The notes under the pieces are model-generated. The model saw only the letters and a program-made list of their open reading frames with translations, made no database searches and had not been told where the DNA came from. 14,939 bases of DNA from an uncultured Porphyromonadaceae bacterium (GTDB lineage Bacteria; Bacteroidota; Bacteroidia; Bacteroidales; Muribaculaceae), in the NCBI GenBank assembly GCA_905212215.1, contig CAJMDR010000018.1, positions 1-14,939 of the forward strand, given 5' to 3'. Shown here in pieces: positions 8,044-14,111 of this stretch. The position numbers were made by a program, and so were the translations under genes. How positions within the stretch are numbered: the first letter of the stretch is position 1; each line of letters begins with the position of its first letter.

Positions 8044-8550
8044 ATGAGACACAATAAAAAATTCAACCACCTGAGCCGTAAATCCGCTCATCGTCAATCG
8101 ATGCTTGCGAATCTTACGATTTCTCTGATCAAGCACAAGAGAATCAACACGACTCTGGCCAAGGCCAAGGCACTGCGCGTCTTCTGCGAGCCTATCATTA
8201 CCCGCTCGAAGAAAGATGACATGGCCAACCGTCGCCTTGTATTCAGCTACCTTCAGGACAAGGAAGCGGTAAAAGAACTTTTCGGCGTGGTTGCCGATAA
8301 AGTAGCGAATCGTCCCGGCGGTTATACACGCATACTGAAAACCGGTTTCCGTCTCGGTGACGGTGCCGAGATGTGCATGATGGAGCTTGTGGACTTCAAT
8401 GAGAATCTTCTCAATGAAGCAGCTCCGAAATCCGCTACGAAGCGCACTCGCCGTCGTCGCAGCAGCAAGAAGGCTGAGAACTCACAGCCCGCAGCTGAGA
8501 CCGCAGCTACTCCCGCTCCCGAGGCAGAAGAGGCTCCCAAAGCAGAATAA
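8044..8550 (+). CDS. rplQ: 50S ribosomal protein L17 with extended charged tail
   Basis: L17 lies near the peptide exit tunnel of the large subunit. The core (residues 1 to about 122) begins [20 protein letters not shown] and has [20 protein letters not shown] and [21 protein letters not shown], all standard. The E. coli protein ends near residue 127. This one runs to 168 with a low-complexity tail: a basic patch [12 protein letters not shown] (132-143), then an Ala/Pro/Glu-rich end. Such tails occur in other Bacteroidota L17 proteins. It is the last gene of the operon and is followed by a strong terminator. Confidence 0.96.
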   Translation: MRHNKKFNHLSRKSAHRQSMLANLTISLIKHKRINTTLAKAKALRVFCEPIITRSKKDDMANRRLVFSYLQDKEAVKELFGVVADKVANRPGGYTRILKTGFRLGDGAEMCMMELVDFNENLLNEAAPKSATKRTRRRRSSKKAENSQPAAETAATPAPEAEEAPKAE

Positions 8551-8565
8551 AGCAATTACAGATAG

Positions 8566-8602
8566 AAAAGCCCGGTTCCAATTTGTTGGAGCCGGGTTTT
8601 CT
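8566..8602 (+). terminator. Intrinsic terminator of the rpsM-rplQ operon
   Basis: CCCGGTTCCAA (8571-8581) pairs with TTGGAGCCGGG (8586-8596) around a TTTG loop. The stem has 11 pairs, one of them T-G. It is preceded by AAAAG and followed by TTTTCT. It begins 20 nt after the rplQ stop. Confidence 0.9.
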
Positions 8603-8870
8603 ATTAGCAACGAGTTTAAGGAGAGCAAGAGGCAAGCCTCTTGCACAAGGACAAAAGCGGGTAACTCGGACACAATAGGCAGCCTCTTGCACAGGGAAAA
8701 GAGAAGGCGGAGGATTTTGAAAATGGATAAATTGAAGGCGGCATGTCATGGATTGGGTGACATACCGCCTCGTTTATCGTATTATAGTTTGAATCGTAGT
8801 AGCTTTGAGAAGGATTTTACGCGGCTTCAGGTGTGTTCCTCAAGAATTAGTAAGATTATTGTTTCAATGT
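8603..8870. repeat. Non-coding stretch with two strong hairpins and a 13-bp direct repeat
   Basis: No convincing gene is seen on either strand. The stretch holds a nearly perfect palindrome GCAAGAGGC-aa-GCCTCTTGC (8625-8644) and a direct repeat AGCCTCTTGCACA (8635-8647 and 8681-8693). It also holds a 13-pair hairpin AGGCGGCATGTCA/TGACATACCGCCT with one C-A mismatch (8736-8748/8758-8770). AGGCGG occurs twice (8705-8710 and 8736-8741). Neither hairpin is followed by a T-run on the + strand. Confidence 0.5.
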
Positions 8871-8890
8871 AAAAAAGTCTGCTCCGCAGA
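8871..8890 (-). terminator. Minus-strand intrinsic terminator
   Basis: On the minus strand TCTGC-GGA-GCAGA (8890-8878) is followed by C and TTTTTT (8876-8871). The stem has only 5 pairs, but the T-run directly follows. It would end the candidate small RNA. Confidence 0.5.
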
Positions 8891-9115
8891 GGAAAAGTTC
8901 ATGGTATCAGAAACAGTGCGCTGAAAAAGACACTTTGTGATTAAGGTTAAAGAGATTGTTTAAGAATAATTCTCCGGATATGTTTTCAAGGTATCAGATA
9001 TGGGTCAATCAACAAAAGGTAAATCCAGGGAATGTATTCAACATCTCACTGCGGAGCAGATCAGTTATTTAGGTTAGTTTATGAACAAGTTCACAAAGGG
9101 GATTCTCTAATCCCC
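8871..9115 (-). ncRNA. Candidate independent small RNA, about 245 nt
   Basis: On the minus strand a perfect promoter (see 9119-9150) would start RNA near 9113-9115, exactly at a hairpin GGGGATT-AGAG-AATCCCC. The RNA would end at TCTGC-GGA-GCAGA followed by C and six T's (8890 down to 8871), an intrinsic terminator. A 12-nt segment TCTGCTCCGCAG (9060-9049) is fully complementary to the terminator segment CTGCGGAGCAGA (8889-8878). It could either close a rod of about 180 nt or compete with termination. Inside is a direct repeat CTGATACC(T/A)TGAA. No open frame longer than about 12 codons is seen, and downstream lies the convergent rplQ, so it is not a leader. I do not recognise a known RNA family. 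Confidence 0.5.
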
Positions 9116-9118
9116 TTG

Positions 9119-9150
9119 CAAAAGTACATAAAATGGAGGTTGTGACCAAA
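9119..9150 (-). promoter_or_regulatory. Consensus Bacteroidota promoter, minus strand
   Basis: Read on the minus strand, the -33 element TTTG (9150-9147) and the -7 element TACTTTTG (9126-9119) are both perfect and are separated by exactly 20 bp. The expected start is near 9113-9115. No minus-strand gene follows, which points to a non-coding transcript. Confidence 0.7.
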
Positions 9151-9182
9151 GAAAACTGAAGAAAAAAGTAGCAATATGCTGT

Positions 9183-9194
9183 AAAACATGTTTT
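9183..9194. promoter_or_regulatory. 12-bp perfect palindrome, possible operator
   Basis: AAAACATGTTTT is its own reverse complement. It is centred about 75 bp upstream of the predicted start of the minus-strand small RNA. A protein-binding site is possible but unproven. Confidence 0.25.
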
Positions 9195-9233
9195 GAGGGG
9201 CGGAAATTGGGGGGGAGGGTAATGAAGCACGTA

Positions 9234-9252
9234 GCCTCCGCCAAGCGGAGGC
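9234..9252. repeat. Perfect 8-bp hairpin GCCTCCGC-CAA-GCGGAGGC
   Basis: A GC-rich perfect hairpin lies between the G-less tract and the minus-strand promoter. No T-run follows on either strand. It may mark the 3' end of the lipoprotein transcript, acting as a 3' stabilising stem after Rho-dependent termination. Confidence 0.4.
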
Positions 9253-9273
9253 CGAAGACTCAGGTGGATAAAC

Positions 9274-9425
9274 TGGGGTTTGGGAGAAGAAGGAGAGAAT
9301 GGGGAGGGGGGAGATTAAGGGGGATTAAAGTTTAGGGAGATTAAGGGGTTTAAGGTGGTTAAGGAGATTAGTGAGGTTAAGGAAATTTAGGGGGAAAAGA
9401 TGAAGAGGAGGGGAGATGGGGTTGT
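9274..9425. repeat. C-free, G-rich tract with degenerate G(A/T)TTAAGG repeats
   Basis: These 152 bases contain no C on the + strand, and just under half are G. Within 9301-9396 a degenerate unit G(A/T)TTAAGG recurs about every 8-16 bases, with copies near 9313, 9323, 9339, 9348, 9358, 9366 and 9375. G-runs of 3 to 6 give some quadruplex potential. On the minus strand it directly follows the lipoprotein stop codon, so the mRNA would have a C-rich, G-less 3' UTR. Confidence 0.7.
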
Positions 9426-9649
9426 CAGTAGCCCATATAGTCGTAATAGTAGTCGTCGTAGTCGTCGGCGTAGTTGTAACCGTCTAAGGCAGGGTCGTAG
9501 TCACGTCGCATCTGGTCGTAGGACATTGATCTCTGTGAGGAGCATGATGAGATTATGGCAGCCGATGCGAGTAATAGGGCAAATGCTGCTAATCTTATTA
9601 AACGATATGCAGTGGCAGACAGTGTTATGTTCAGTATATGAGATTTCAT
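9425..9649 (-). CDS. Small Tyr/Asp-rich lipoprotein
   Basis: The 74-residue product has a signal peptide with Arg residues before a hydrophobic core (LAAFALLLASAAII) and a lipobox-like ISSC, with Cys36 as the probable lipidation site. The mature part is only about 39 residues. It begins CSSQRSM and ends in a low-complexity acidic and aromatic tail (NYADDYDDYYYDYMGY). I do not recognise a family. The start is the ATG at 9649; an in-frame TTG two codons upstream is less likely. No good promoter or Shine-Dalgarno sequence is visible. It is divergent from ilvE and has a G-less 3' UTR. It would be anchored in the inner or outer membrane. The clean signal sequence argues for a real gene. Confidence 0.65.
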   Translation of the reverse strand: MKSHILNITLSATAYRLIRLAAFALLLASAAIISSCSSQRSMSYDQMRRDYDPALDGYNYADDYDDYYYDYMGY

Positions 9650-9856
9650 AGTCAAATGTGGGTGTGTTTATTATTTAGACGTCTGAAACTGAGTATTGTT
9701 TATTTAGTAACAGAGGTTTGGTCAATCATTGCCGAAATATTTGGATTAATTAAGGTCCTGGTGCTCAGTAAAATTGATTTTTGCGGCATATAAAAGGGGT
9801 CTTAAAGGGTGTTGAGTAAAGAAAGTTCTGCACAGGATGCTGTTTTTGTGCATAAA
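9650..9856. other. AT-rich divergent spacer between lipoprotein gene and ilvE
   Basis: I see no gene, RNA or strong repeat here. The ilvE promoter begins at its right end. A minus-strand promoter for the lipoprotein is expected but no good TAnnTTTG match is found. Confidence 0.4.
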
Positions 9857-9888
9857 TTTGGTAGTGGAATATAATGTTGTTAACTTTG
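9857..9888 (+). promoter_or_regulatory. Consensus promoter of ilvE
   Basis: TTTG (9857-9860), a 20-bp spacer and TAACTTTG (9881-9888) match the Bacteroidota -33/-7 consensus perfectly. The predicted leader is only about 30 nt, so there is no room for a leader-peptide attenuator. Confidence 0.8.
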
Positions 9889-9925
9889 CACAAAAACCAG
9901 AACCTATTAAATCTAATAGCAAGAA

Positions 9926-10951
9926 ATGAAAGAGACCGATATCAAGTGGGAAGAGCTGACGTTCAGCTACATGCCGACAGACTATAATGTACGCTGCACC
10001 TACCGCGACGGGAAGTGGGGCGACATCGAGGTCAGCGATTCGGAATACATACCTTTGCACATAGCCGCTTCCTGCCTGCACTATGGGCAGGAATCGTTCG
10101 AGGGCCTGAAGGCTTTCCGCGGCAAGGACGGTAAGATCCGCATTTTCCGCATGGAGGAGAATGCCAAGCGTTTCATCCGTTCCGCCGAAGGCATCAAGAT
10201 GCAGCCGATGCCTGTAGAGCTTTTCTGTGACATGGTGAAGAAGGTAGTAAAGCTCAACGAGCGTTTCATACCGCCTTATGGCACCGGGGCATCGCTGTAT
10301 ATCCGTCCGTTGGAGATAGGTATCTCAGCTCGCGTAGGCGTTAAACCTGCATCGGAATATATGGTAATCATGCTCGTTACTCCGGTAGGCCCGTACTTCA
10401 AAGAGGGATTCAAGCCGACCAAGGTTTGCATGAGCCGTGAATATGACCGCGTGGCTCCGAAGGGCACAGGCTCCATCAAAGTAGGCGGCAACTACGCTGC
10501 TTCTCTGGTAGCCGGTGAGAAAGCTCATGAATTAGGCTATTCGGTTATGCTTTACATCGACCCGAAAGAAAAGAAATATCTTGACGAGTGTGGTGCCGCC
10601 AACTTCTTTGGCATCAAGGGCAACAAGTACATCACACCGTTCAGCGAATCCATCCTTCCTTCCATCACCAACATGAGCCTTGTGCAGCTTGCCGAGGATC
10701 TTGGCATGGAGGTAGAACGCCGTCACATTCCGGTAGACGAACTGGAAGAGTTTGACGAAGCATCGGCCTGCGGCACTGCAGCTGTGTGCTCGCCTATAGC
10801 AGAAATCGATGACCTGGATAACGGCAAGAAGTACATCTTCAGCAAGGACGGCGAGGCTGGTCCAATGACCACTAAGCTTTACAACAAACTGCGCGCCGTG
10901 CAGTTGGGCGATGAGGAGGATGTACACGGATGGAACTGCATCCTTGACTAA
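9926..10951 (+). CDS. ilvE: Branched-chain amino acid aminotransferase (BCAT type)
   Basis: The enzyme interconverts leucine, isoleucine and valine with their 2-oxo acids, using glutamate/2-oxoglutarate and pyridoxal phosphate. The 341-residue sequence has the fold-type IV layout of the larger BCAT subfamily, which includes the eukaryotic enzymes. It has LHYGQESFEGLKAFRG (51-66) and YIRPLEIG. The catalytic lysine is Lys185 in SIKVGGNYAAS. Cofactor residues are in YLDECGAANFF (218-228, Glu221). ACGTAAVCSP and GPMTTKLYN follow near the end. It appears monocistronic, with its own promoter 38 bp upstream and a terminator behind it. Other ilv/leu genes are not in the window. Confidence 0.95.
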   Translation: MKETDIKWEELTFSYMPTDYNVRCTYRDGKWGDIEVSDSEYIPLHIAASCLHYGQESFEGLKAFRGKDGKIRIFRMEENAKRFIRSAEGIKMQPMPVELFCDMVKKVVKLNERFIPPYGTGASLYIRPLEIGISARVGVKPASEYMVIMLVTPVGPYFKEGFKPTKVCMSREYDRVAPKGTGSIKVGGNYAASLVAGEKAHELGYSVMLYIDPKEKKYLDECGAANFFGIKGNKYITPFSESILPSITNMSLVQLAEDLGMEVERRHIPVDELEEFDEASACGTAAVCSPIAEIDDLDNGKKYIFSKDGEAGPMTTKLYNKLRAVQLGDEEDVHGWNCILD

Positions 10952-11003
10952 AGAGAGTGTGTGTCATAAAGGCACATATTCTGACACAGTCAAATAGAAA
11001 ATT

Positions 11004-11046
11004 GAGAGGAGCCGTGGTCGTCAGATCATTGGCGCCTCTCTTTAAT
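11004..11046 (+). terminator. Probable terminator after ilvE
   Basis: GAGAGGAGCC (11004-11013) pairs with GGCGCCTCTC (11031-11040) with one mismatch, around a 17-nt loop. TTTAATTTG follows. The T-run is short but the stem is long, and it sits 53 nt after the ilvE stop. Confidence 0.6.
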
Positions 11047-11064
11047 TTGTTGAATAGGTGTTTT

Positions 11065-11637
11065 ATGGATAAAGAGAAGATTATTCGTGACGCTGAATCG
11101 GAGGTTATGCCTTATCTGCTGAAGTTTTATACTCCGGGCAGTGAATTGTTTGAATTGTTGCTTATCCACAGCAGACAAGTAGCCCGTAAGGCATTGACTT
11201 GCGTGGAGAAGAGAAATATAGCTCTGGATGCGGCTTCCGTTGCGAGAGCGGCTCTGTTGCATGATATAGGCATTGTTAAATGTAATGCTTCAGGTATTCA
11301 CTGCATGGGTACAGAGCCTTATATACGACACGGTGTCCTGGGTCGTGAGATGCTTGAGCCTTTCGGCCTTGAGGCGGAAGCCATGGTATGTGAGCGGCAT
11401 ACGGGTTCCGGCATAACGGCGCTTGAGATAGAACAGACACAGATGCCGTTGCCGATAAGGGATATGGTGCCGGTAACGATGCTTGAGAAACTTGTGTGTT
11501 ATGCTGACAAATTTTTTAGTAAATCCGGAGACCCACTGAAAGAAAAGAGTCCGGCCAAAATCCGTGTTGCATTGTCTCGTTTCGGGTCTGGTTCGCTGGA
11601 ACGCTTTGATGCTCTTCATGCCATGTTCGGCTATTGA
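11065..11637 (+). CDS. HD-domain phosphohydrolase family protein
   Basis: The 190-residue protein is a stand-alone HD domain. The metal-binding set is visible: His35 (LLIHSRQVA), the His66-Asp67 pair in ALLHDIG, His89 (IRHG), His112 (ERHTG) and Asp148 (CYADKFF). HD proteins of this kind hydrolyse phosphate esters of nucleotides or related compounds; the substrate cannot be told from sequence. The frame stays open upstream to about 10957, but that part covers the ilvE terminator, so the ATG at 11065 is chosen. No clear promoter is present; TTAATTTG at 11042-11049 is one base off TAnnTTTG. It may be transcribed by read-through or from a weak promoter. Confidence 0.85.
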   Translation: MDKEKIIRDAESEVMPYLLKFYTPGSELFELLLIHSRQVARKALTCVEKRNIALDAASVARAALLHDIGIVKCNASGIHCMGTEPYIRHGVLGREMLEPFGLEAEAMVCERHTGSGITALEIEQTQMPLPIRDMVPVTMLEKLVCYADKFFSKSGDPLKEKSPAKIRVALSRFGSGSLERFDALHAMFGY

Positions 11638-11717
11638 ATATAATGAATGGGTAAGAGGTGAAAAGTCCATATAAGCGCTGATTTAGTGTAGACGGCTTTG
11701 CAGTGCGTGGAATATGA

Positions 11718-11749
11718 GTTGCACAATTTGAAAAAAAATATTACCTTTG
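11718..11749 (+). promoter_or_regulatory. Promoter of the zapA operon
   Basis: TACCTTTG (11742-11749) is a perfect -7 element. GTTG (11718-11721), with a 20-bp spacer, matches TTTG in three of four bases. The start would be about 10 nt before the ATG at 11765, giving an almost leaderless message. Confidence 0.65.
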
Positions 11750-11764
11750 TAAAAATTTGGATTC

Positions 11765-12058
11765 ATGGCTGCCGGACTTGAACAGGAATTGCAGACGCTA
11801 CAGGCTCTTGCCGCGAATGCAGCGGAGGAGCTAAAGGAGCTGCGTAAACGTCTGGCAGAAAGCGAAGAACGCGAGGCAGAGCTGCGCAGGCAACTTGGAA
11901 TAAAAGAATCCGAACTTGCCAATGCGCAGACAGATATCCATTATCTTCGGGTATCGCATAGGCTTGCCTCGTCGCCCGACACTATAGTTGAGGCACGTCG
12001 CATGATTTCAGGTTTGATACGCAACATCGACAAGGCCATGGCCGACCTTAAGGAGTGA
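11765..12058 (+). CDS. Small coiled-coil protein upstream of zapA
   Basis: The 97-residue protein is dominated by a heptad-rich coiled coil from about residue 5 to 60 (for example LKELRKRLAESEEREAELRR), rich in Glu, Leu, Arg and Ala. A short C-terminal helical region follows (IVEARRMISGLIRNIDKAMA). There is no signal peptide or membrane segment, so it is cytosolic. I cannot assign a named family. It is the first gene of a two-gene unit with zapA, 7 bp apart, so a role in FtsZ-ring assembly, comparable to the coiled-coil ZapB of enterobacteria, is plausible. That link rests on context only; sequence similarity to ZapB was not tested. Confidence 0.8.
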   Translation: MAAGLEQELQTLQALAANAAEELKELRKRLAESEEREAELRRQLGIKESELANAQTDIHYLRVSHRLASSPDTIVEARRMISGLIRNIDKAMADLKE

Positions 12059-12065
12059 TGATGCG

Positions 12066-12356
12066 ATGAAGGAAACAGACGAAATAGACATAAAGATAAA
12101 GATAGCCAATCAGCAGGTGACACTGCACCAGCCCTTGAATAATCAGGAGTTTATCCGCGATGTGGAGGGCAGGATAGAAGATCTGTGGAGTACCTGGAGA
12201 GCGCGTTTCCCGAATCTGTCGGAGAGCAAGTTGCTTGCCATGATGGTCTATCAATACGCTTCTTTTTATTTTCAGATGCGGCATAAGTATGATGCTGCCG
12301 GGGAAAGTGTCCGCGCCATTTCCAGACAGTTGGAGGAGGCTTTGGGCAAAGAGTGA
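12066..12356 (+). CDS. zapA: Cell division protein ZapA
   Basis: ZapA binds FtsZ and bundles protofilaments in the Z-ring. The 96-residue product has the ZapA N-terminal beta-strand domain (IDIKIKIANQQVTLHQPLNN) and a C-terminal helix with the family pattern ESKLLAMMVYQYASFYFQM. A charged coiled-coil end follows. The length fits the family. TTAAGGAG (12048-12055), overlapping the end of the upstream gene, is a good ribosome-binding site 10 nt before the ATG and suggests translational coupling. The next gene is rny, after a 206-bp structured spacer. ZapA genes are often short and divergent, so the call rests on pattern plus context. Confidence 0.85.
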   Translation: MKETDEIDIKIKIANQQVTLHQPLNNQEFIRDVEGRIEDLWSTWRARFPNLSESKLLAMMVYQYASFYFQMRHKYDAAGESVRAISRQLEEALGKE

Positions 12357-12518
12357 CTGAGAAGCGTAGACAAGGTGCCTTTACAGAGTCGCCTTTTTCC
12401 GAATCAACAGACATCCAATCCTTGGGCCACGCCTACAAGGAGGCATAGCCGGTGTGCGGCGGGAGCAGACAGCAGGAAAGCTGAGGCTCCGGCGGCAAGC
12501 GTTTTTGTGTTTTTTTTG
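12357..12518 (+). ncRNA. ssrS: Structured RNA between zapA and rny, 6S RNA candidate
   Basis: This gap of about 160 nt has no gene and ends in a T-rich run (12502-12517), as expected for an RNA 3' end. In E. coli the 6S RNA gene lies directly behind zapA, and the size fits 6S RNA. Long-range pairs TGCC/GGCA (12376-12379/12494-12497) and TTTCC/GGAAA (12396-12400/12475-12479) would make a rod with a loose centre. Its inner part has CCTTG/CAAGG (12420-12424/12436-12440) and GGAGC/GCTCC (12462-12466/12486-12490). 6S RNA mimics an open promoter and holds RNA polymerase. The pairing found by eye is modest, so synteny carries most of the weight. Confidence 0.5.
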
Positions 12519-12562
12519 AATAAATTGGACTATGCAACTTTTAACTACCGAATAATATACAC

Positions 12563-14107
12563 ATGGAAACCTCTATAATAGTAATAATAGTCGGAGTAGT
12601 CTGTCTGGCAGGCGGCTATCTCCTGGCACAATGGCACAGTAAGAAGAACGCCCGCAGTGCGGCATCCCAGATTAAGGCGGAGGCAGAACGGCAAAGCGAC
12701 ATCATAAAAGAGAAAGCCCGTTTGCGTGCTCAGGAGGAGGCGCTGAAGATAACGTCGGAGGCGGAGCGCACGGCGGCACAGAAGAATCAGAAACTGCAGA
12801 ACGCGGAATCGCGTGCCCGTCAGCGTGAGCAACAGCTCAATCAGCAGCAGAACGAGCTTCAGCGCCGCAAGTCGGAACTGGAGACGGTAAGGCTCAACCT
12901 CGACAACCAGCAACAGGTGGTGGAACGCCGCAGCCAGGAGCTTGACAAACTCATACATCAGGCACAGGATGAACTGGAGCATGTATCGGGACTTAGCGCC
13001 GAGGAAGCCAAGGAAAGACTTGTAGAGAGCCTTAAGGACGAGGCCAAGACTGCCGCGGCCGGTTACATAAACGACATCATGGACGAGGCGAAGCTTACCG
13101 CCGGCAAGGAAGCCAAACGTATCGTCGTCCAGACTATTCAGCGTGTGGCCACAGAGACAGCCATGGAGAATTCCGTTACTGTCTTCCATATTGACAACGA
13201 TGAAATCAAAGGCCGCATCATAGGCCGCGAGGGGCGCAATATACGCGCCTTGGAGGCTGCCACCGGCATAGAGATAATTGTTGACGACACCCCTGAAGCA
13301 ATAGTGCTGAGCGGTTTTGACCCGGTACGTCGCGAAATAGCCCGATTGGCACTGCATCAGCTTGTTGTGGACGGCCGCATACATCCGGCCCGCATCGAGG
13401 AGGTAGTTGCCAAGGTCCGCCGTCAGGTGGAGGAAGAGATTGTCGAGACCGGCAAACGTACCGCCATCGACCTCGGCATCCATGGTCTGCATCCTGAGCT
13501 GATACGCATGGTAGGCAAGATGAAATACCGGTCCAGCTATGGCCAGAATTTGTTGCAACACTCTCGTGAGACAGCCAATCTATGCGCTGTCATGGCAAGC
13601 GAGTTAGGCCTTAACCCGAAGAAAGCGCGTCGTGCCGGACTGTTGCACGACATCGGCAAAGTACCCGATGACGAGCCAGAACTGCCGCACGCAATCCTGG
13701 GCATGAAGCTTGCAGAGAAATATAAGGAGAAACCGGAAATCTGCAATGCCATCGGGTCTCACCACGATGAGGTAGAGCAGACATCTCTTCTCGCACCCAT
13801 CGTTCAGGTCTGCGATGCTATTTCCGGCGCTCGTCCGGGAGCACGCCGCGAAGTTGTCGAGGCATATCTGAAACGCCTCAACGACCTCGAGCAGCTTGCC
13901 ATGAGCTATCCCGGCGTCATCAAGACCTACGCCATCCAGGCAGGCCGCGAGCTGAGAGTGATAGTCGGTGCCGAGAAGATCAGCGACGAAGAGACGGAAA
14001 AACTGTCGGGAGAGATAGCCCGCAAGATACAGGACGAGCTGACTTATCCCGGACAGGTAAAGATAACCGTGATCCGCGAGACCCGCGCCGTAAGCTTTGC
14101 CAAATAA
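12563..14107 (+). CDS. rny: Ribonuclease Y
   Basis: RNase Y is a membrane-anchored endoribonuclease that starts mRNA decay. The 514-residue product has all expected parts in order. A single N-terminal membrane helix (about residues 4-22) comes first, then a long Glu/Gln/Arg-rich coiled coil (about 25-200). The KH RNA-binding domain has GREG at 221-224. The HD domain has His333, His362-Asp363 in LLHDIGK, His400-His401 and Asp418 in the [14 protein letters not shown] block. It ends [14 protein letters not shown], the usual C-terminus. Length matches the family (about 520). No clear promoter is seen in the gap. Four bp separate it from ricT, so the pair is probably co-transcribed. Confidence 0.97.
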   Translation: METSIIVIIVGVVCLAGGYLLAQWHSKKNARSAASQIKAEAERQSDIIKEKARLRAQEEALKITSEAERTAAQKNQKLQNAESRARQREQQLNQQQNELQRRKSELETVRLNLDNQQQVVERRSQELDKLIHQAQDELEHVSGLSAEEAKERLVESLKDEAKTAAAGYINDIMDEAKLTAGKEAKRIVVQTIQRVATETAMENSVTVFHIDNDEIKGRIIGREGRNIRALEAATGIEIIVDDTPEAIVLSGFDPVRREIARLALHQLVVDGRIHPARIEEVVAKVRRQVEEEIVETGKRTAIDLGIHGLHPELIRMVGKMKYRSSYGQNLLQHSRETANLCAVMASELGLNPKKARRAGLLHDIGKVPDDEPELPHAILGMKLAEKYKEKPEICNAIGSHHDEVEQTSLLAPIVQVCDAISGARPGARREVVEAYLKRLNDLEQLAMSYPGVIKTYAIQAGRELRVIVGAEKISDEETEKLSGEIARKIQDELTYPGQVKITVIRETRAVSFAK

Positions 14108-14111
14108 TATT

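Noticed and set aside
8800..8807. TAGCTTTG on the + strand as a promoter
   Set aside because: The -7 box is perfect, but no TTTG lies at 19-21 bp (nearest candidates have 8- or 23-bp spacers), and no gene follows before ilvE.
8387..8872. Plus-strand frame of 161 codons overlapping the end of rplQ
   Set aside because: It runs out of frame through rplQ, then through the terminator and hairpins, with no domain or start signal.
9096..9117. Hairpin AAGGGGATT-CTCT-AATCCCCTT as a + strand terminator
   Set aside because: No T-run follows on the + strand and no + transcript is expected here. It fits better as the 5' hairpin of the minus-strand RNA.
9301..9396. CRISPR array or telomere-like repeat
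   Set aside because: Units are short, degenerate and lack spacers. The TTTAGGG match is incidental to a low-complexity tract.
9400..9651. Plus-strand frame of 83 codons opposite the lipoprotein gene
   Set aside because: It is Arg/Ser-rich antisense to the Tyr/Asp codons. The minus strand has a proper signal peptide and lipobox.
10957..11064. Upstream extension of the HD-domain gene
   Set aside because: The extra part covers the ilvE terminator stem and has no family similarity. ATG 11065 gives a normal HD-domain start.
12521..12528. TAAATTGG as the rny promoter
   Set aside because: It is one base off the -7 consensus, and no -33 element lies at the right distance. rny may depend on read-through or on a less typical promoter.
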